8,211 nt of DNA, from contig CALFYC010000221.1 of the NCBI GenBank assembly GCA_937952895.1, forward strand, positions 1 to 8,211, written 5' to 3'. A program made the position numbers and the translations under genes. The notes under the pieces are model-generated. The model was given only the letters and a program-made list of their open reading frames with translations, had not been told where the DNA came from and searched no databases. Shown here piece after piece: positions 7,547 to 8,211 of the stretch. The stretch is from an uncultured Neisseriaceae bacterium. Lineage in GTDB: Bacteria; Pseudomonadota; Gammaproteobacteria; Burkholderiales; UBA11063. Each line of letters starts with the position of its first letter. Position 1 is the stretch's first letter.

Positions 7547-7578
7547 TTTAAGTGAAATTAAAGAAAATCGAACTTAAA
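7547..7578. terminator. Weak AT-only inverted repeat between convergent bamB and pyrE, possible terminator
   Basis: The 63-base gap between the bamB and pyrE stop codons holds a 7-base inverted repeat, TTTAAGT at 7547-7553 and ACTTAAA at 7572-7578, with an 18-base loop. The stem has a single G-C pair and there is no clean T-run, so it would be a poor intrinsic terminator. Two convergent genes need transcription to end here in both directions, and this is the only paired structure I found in the gap. It could equally be chance in AT-rich DNA. Confidence 0.22.
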
Positions 7579-7604
7579 ATCTAGTATTTTGGTAAGATGT
7601 CAAT

Positions 7605-8168
7605 TTAGTTAATTCCATATTGTTCTTTATACTTTAACATTGCTGGAATATGTGAGCTTAGCTTATTATTATTTTTTAAATAATTAATAATATCATCTAA
7701 GGAGATTATTGAAATAATTTTTATTTGAAATTCTTTATAAACTTCTTGAATTGCTGATAATTTAGATGTTAATCCCATTTCTTGTCGATCAAGAGCAATA
7801 ACAGCTCCAGAAATTTTTCCACCTTCTTTTTTGGCAATATCAAATGAGTCACGTATTGTCGTTCCGGCTGTTATTACATCATCAATTAATATGGCTTTTT
7901 TGTTTGCTAAAGAAGAGCCAATTAAAGTTCCTCCTTCACCGTGATCTTTTGCTTCTTTACGGTTAAAACATAATTCAATATTATATCCTTTTTGTGCTAA
8001 TCCAATACTTGCTGCTGTTGATAATGAAATTCCTTTATATGCAGGCCCAAATAAAATATCATATTCATTCGCTGTGAAATTTTGAATGATTGCTTCAGAA
8101 TAAAAATTGGCCAAATTTAGATATGCTATACCATTCGAAAATTTTCCTGCATTAAAGAAATAAGGACT
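7605..8168 (-). CDS. pyrE: Orotate phosphoribosyltransferase, 5'-truncated
   Basis: Cytoplasmic enzyme of de novo pyrimidine synthesis that joins orotate and PRPP to give orotidine-5'-monophosphate. The genomic part encodes 187 residues, from SPYFFNAG to a C-terminal EQYGIN, and ends in TAA at 7605-7607. SPYFFNAG and LFGPAYKG are substrate-binding segments. FNRKEAKDHGEGG is the flexible catalytic loop, and AILIDDVITAGTTIR is the PRPP-binding signature. Compared with E. coli PyrE (213 residues, where SPYFFNAG starts at Ser31), about 30 N-terminal residues are missing beyond base 8168. A GTG at 8183 looks like a start in this frame, but the codons from 8183 to 8169 (MLFRS) are sequencing adapter and not part of the gene. 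The gene converges on bamB; its promoter and true start are outside the genomic sequence. Confidence 0.95.
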   Translation of the reverse strand, partial: SPYFFNAGKFSNGIAYLNLANFYSEAIIQNFTANEYDILFGPAYKGISLSTAASIGLAQKGYNIELCFNRKEAKDHGEGGTLIGSSLANKKAILIDDVITAGTTIRDSFDIAKKEGGKISGAVIALDRQEMGLTSKLSAIQEVYKEFQIKIISIISLDDIINYLKNNNKLSSHIPAMLKYKEQYGIN

Positions 8169-8211
8169 AGATCGGAAGAGCACACGTCTGAACTCCAGTC
8201 ACGATCAGCGA
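8169..8211 (+). other. Illumina TruSeq-type sequencing adapter with index (artefact)
   Basis: From 8169 the sequence is the standard TruSeq read-1 read-through adapter, beginning AGATCGGAAGAGC and running 34 bases to ...CCAGTCAC at 8202. The next eight bases, GATCAGCG (8203-8210), are in the position of an i7 sample index, and the final A fits the first base of the constant sequence after an index. This is not genomic DNA. It means the contig ends here because a read ran through a short insert into the adapter and was not trimmed. It should be removed before annotation or submission. Confidence 0.98.

Overview
The window is an AT-rich piece of bacterial chromosome, roughly one third G+C by eye, that carries two kinds of gene. 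It ends in about 43 bases of synthetic sequencing adapter. The proteins are proteobacterial. HisS in particular resembles betaproteobacterial and Neisseriales HisS as I remember them (the ERAAHRA and NPLRILDTKNPDL stretches), and the hisS-yfgM-bamB order is a standard proteobacterial one. A low-GC Neisseriales-like betaproteobacterium is my best guess. A low-GC gammaproteobacterium cannot be excluded without a phylogeny.

Layout on the + strand: a WbaP-type initiating phosphoglycosyl transferase (68-1453), then rmlA (1476-2354), rmlC (2356-2913), a small hot-dog-fold protein of the DUF4442/PaaI thioesterase type (2930-3394) and rmlB (3400-4461). These are followed without a break by hisS (4483-5763), yfgM (5766-6398) and the lipoprotein gene bamB (6402-7541). 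Gaps between genes are 1 to 22 bases, so all eight could be one transcript. pyrE lies convergently on the - strand (7605-8168) and is cut off at its 5' end where genomic sequence stops. From 8169 to 8211 the sequence is Illumina TruSeq-type adapter plus what looks like a sample index.

How the genes fit together: the WbaP-like enzyme loads the first sugar phosphate onto undecaprenyl phosphate at the inner membrane. RmlA, RmlB and RmlC make dTDP-activated 6-deoxy sugar precursors for O-antigen or capsule. rmlD, the last step to dTDP-L-rhamnose, is not in the window. HisS charges tRNA-His; YfgM and BamB serve protein export and outer-membrane protein assembly. The surface-polysaccharide genes therefore end exactly where an envelope/translation housekeeping operon begins.

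I see no convincing undescribed system. The observations most worth following are the adapter contamination, which creates a false pyrE start, and the uncharacterised hot-dog protein embedded between rmlC and rmlB. There are no rRNA or tRNA genes, insertion sequences or CRISPR arrays, and no gene-free stretch longer than 300 bases.
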